Shown here: positions 6,151-7,059 of the stretch, piece by piece
Position numbering within the stretch: position 1 is the stretch's first letter
Layout of the letters: the number at the start of each line of letters is the position of its first letter
Position numbers and translations under genes: made by a program
The notes under the pieces: model-generated
The model's database searches: none
Seen by the model: only the letters and a program-made list of their open reading frames with translations
Told to the model about the DNA's origin: nothing
Assembly (NCBI GenBank): GCA_019348305.1
Contig: JAHWJQ010000108.1
Span: forward strand, 1 to 7,059
Direction: 5' to 3'
DNA from: Actinomycetota bacterium
Lineage (GTDB): Bacteria > Actinomycetota > Acidimicrobiia > Acidimicrobiales > CADCTF01
DNA length: 7,059 nt

Positions 6151-6156
6151 TACCGC

Positions 6157-7059
6157 ATGTCACTGCCTCGGGTGGTGGCCGTCGAGCCCGCCTCGCCGGC
6201 TGCCCGGGCCGGGGTCGTACCCGGCGACGACGTGGTGGCCATGAACGGGCAGGTCCCCCGCGACGTGATCGAGTACCGCCTCCTGGCCGACGAAGCCGAC
6301 GTCGAGCTTGTGGTCAGCCGGGGTGGCCTCGAGCTGACCCTGGCGGTCGAAAAGGACGAGGGCCAGCTCCTGGGCATCGAGGTGAGCTCGGCGGTCTTCG
6401 ACCGGGTGCAGACCTGCGACAACCACTGCGAGTTCTGCTTCATCTACCAGCTGCCGCCCGGGCTGCGGAAGAGCCTGTACCTCAAAGACGACGACTACCG
6501 GCTGTCGTTCCTGTACGGCAACTTCACCACCCTGACCCGGTTCACCGAGGCCGATCTGGAGCGGGTGGTGACCGAGGGGCTCAGCCCGCTGTTCGTGAGC
6601 ATCCACTGCACCGACCCCGAGCGGCGGGCGGCCATGCTGCGCAACCGCCGGGGGGCGACGAGCCTGCGCTGGCTGCGCCTGCTGCTCGAACACGGCGTCG
6701 AGGTCCACGGCCAGATCGTGGTGTGCCCGGGCATCAACGACGGCGCCATCCTCGAAGACACCCTGGCCGGGGTGCTCGACGAGTACCCGGGGTTGGCCAC
6801 CGTCTGCGTCGTGCCCCTGGGCGTGAGCCGCTACTCGGGCGAGGCAACCATGCGGGCCACGACGAGCGAGGAATCCTGCGCCGTGCTCGACACCGTGTCG
6901 CGGTGGCAGGACGTGTTCCTCCGGGCCCTGGGCCGCAGGATGGTGTTCGCCGCCGACGAGTACTTCCTCCTCGCCGACCGGCCCTTCCCGCCGGCGGACG
7001 CCTACGAGGGCTTCCCCCAGCACGAGAACGGGGTCGGCATAGCGCGCACCTTCGCCGCC
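6157..7059 (+). CDS. PDZ and radical-SAM DUF512 family protein, N-terminal 301 residues (3' truncated by window edge)
   Basis: The frame is open from ATG 6157 to the right edge with no stop. Residues 4-65 form a PDZ-like domain (VVAVEPASPAARAGVVPGDDVVAMNG). Next comes a radical-SAM-like cluster motif, CDNHCEFCF, with Cys87, Cys91 and Cys94 in CX3CX2C spacing, and then the highly conserved family stretch GLRKSLYLKDDDYRLSFLYGNF (start at 102) and FVSIHCTDPERRAAMLRN (146-163). HGQIVVCPGINDG (184-196), VCVVPLGVSRY (216-226) and FAADEYFLLA (264-273) also fit the DUF512 family, whose members are about 430-450 residues; roughly 130-150 residues lie beyond the window. The family is predicted to bind an iron-sulfur cluster, but I know of no established reaction. 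In many bacteria it lies beside der, which may follow here. The start is fixed by the in-frame TAG at 6145. It likely has its own leaderless promoter, divergent from ispH. Confidence 0.9.
   Translation, partial: MSLPRVVAVEPASPAARAGVVPGDDVVAMNGQVPRDVIEYRLLADEADVELVVSRGGLELTLAVEKDEGQLLGIEVSSAVFDRVQTCDNHCEFCFIYQLPPGLRKSLYLKDDDYRLSFLYGNFTTLTRFTEADLERVVTEGLSPLFVSIHCTDPERRAAMLRNRRGATSLRWLRLLLEHGVEVHGQIVVCPGINDGAILEDTLAGVLDEYPGLATVCVVPLGVSRYSGEATMRATTSEESCAVLDTVSRWQDVFLRALGRRMVFAADEYFLLADRPFPPADAYEGFPQHENGVGIARTFAA

Noticed and set aside
6160..7023. 287-residue - strand frame opposite the DUF512 gene
   Set aside because: It is a shadow of a well-conserved + strand protein, with His/Gly/Gln/Ala-rich composition.
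1..7059. tRNA, rRNA, CRISPR array, insertion sequence or phage genes
   Set aside because: No spaced direct repeats, transposase motifs, terminal inverted repeats or RNA-gene signatures were seen; nearly all bases are explained by core genes.

Overview
The window is a dense, very GC-rich stretch of bacterial housekeeping chromosome with strong G/C bias at third codon positions and frequent GTG starts. Family features and gene order suggest an actinomycete-type organism (Actinomycetota, perhaps Acidimicrobiia or a relative). That placement is inference from style and synteny, not from a marker gene.

Layout. Seven co-directional + strand genes fill positions 1-5051 with almost no spacing: the 3' end of scpB (cut by the window edge), an RluB-type 23S rRNA pseudouridine synthase, an AroH-type chorismate mutase, a prephenate dehydrogenase with an ACT domain (tyrA), EPSP synthase (aroA), cytidylate kinase (cmk) and a PlsC-type acyltransferase. 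Neighbouring genes mostly overlap by 4 bases (GTGA or ATGA), and aroH/tyrA overlap by 17 bases; the only gap is 11 bases before aroH. This looks like one translationally coupled operon. A GC hairpin at 5058-5074 separates it from ispH, which runs on the - strand and converges with plsC. After a 69-base divergent intergenic region, a PDZ plus radical-SAM/DUF512 gene starts at 6157 on the + strand and runs off the right edge.

How the genes fit together. aroA, aroH and tyrA cover the end of the shikimate pathway and the branch to tyrosine (EPSP formation, chorismate to prephenate, prephenate oxidation). Chorismate synthase, needed between AroA and AroH, is not in the window. cmk supplies CDP/dCDP, plsC makes phosphatidic acid, ispH makes IPP/DMAPP, and scpB and rluB serve chromosome condensation and ribosome maturation. 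The order scpB-rluB-...-cmk is typical of actinobacteria, and tyrA-aroA-cmk-plsC-ispH resembles an order known from Firmicutes, so the segment looks like an old conserved cluster with ispH reversed.

Regulation. The most notable non-coding signal is in the 69-base ispH/DUF512 spacer. Each gene has a TANNNT -10-like hexamer 6-7 bases before its start codon and no usable Shine-Dalgarno sequence, the layout of leaderless transcripts. A third such hexamer, identical to the ispH one (TAACCT), overlaps the rluB stop codon just before aroH. I saw no mobile element, CRISPR array, tRNA, rRNA, or clearly novel multi-gene system; the window is largely ordinary core genome.
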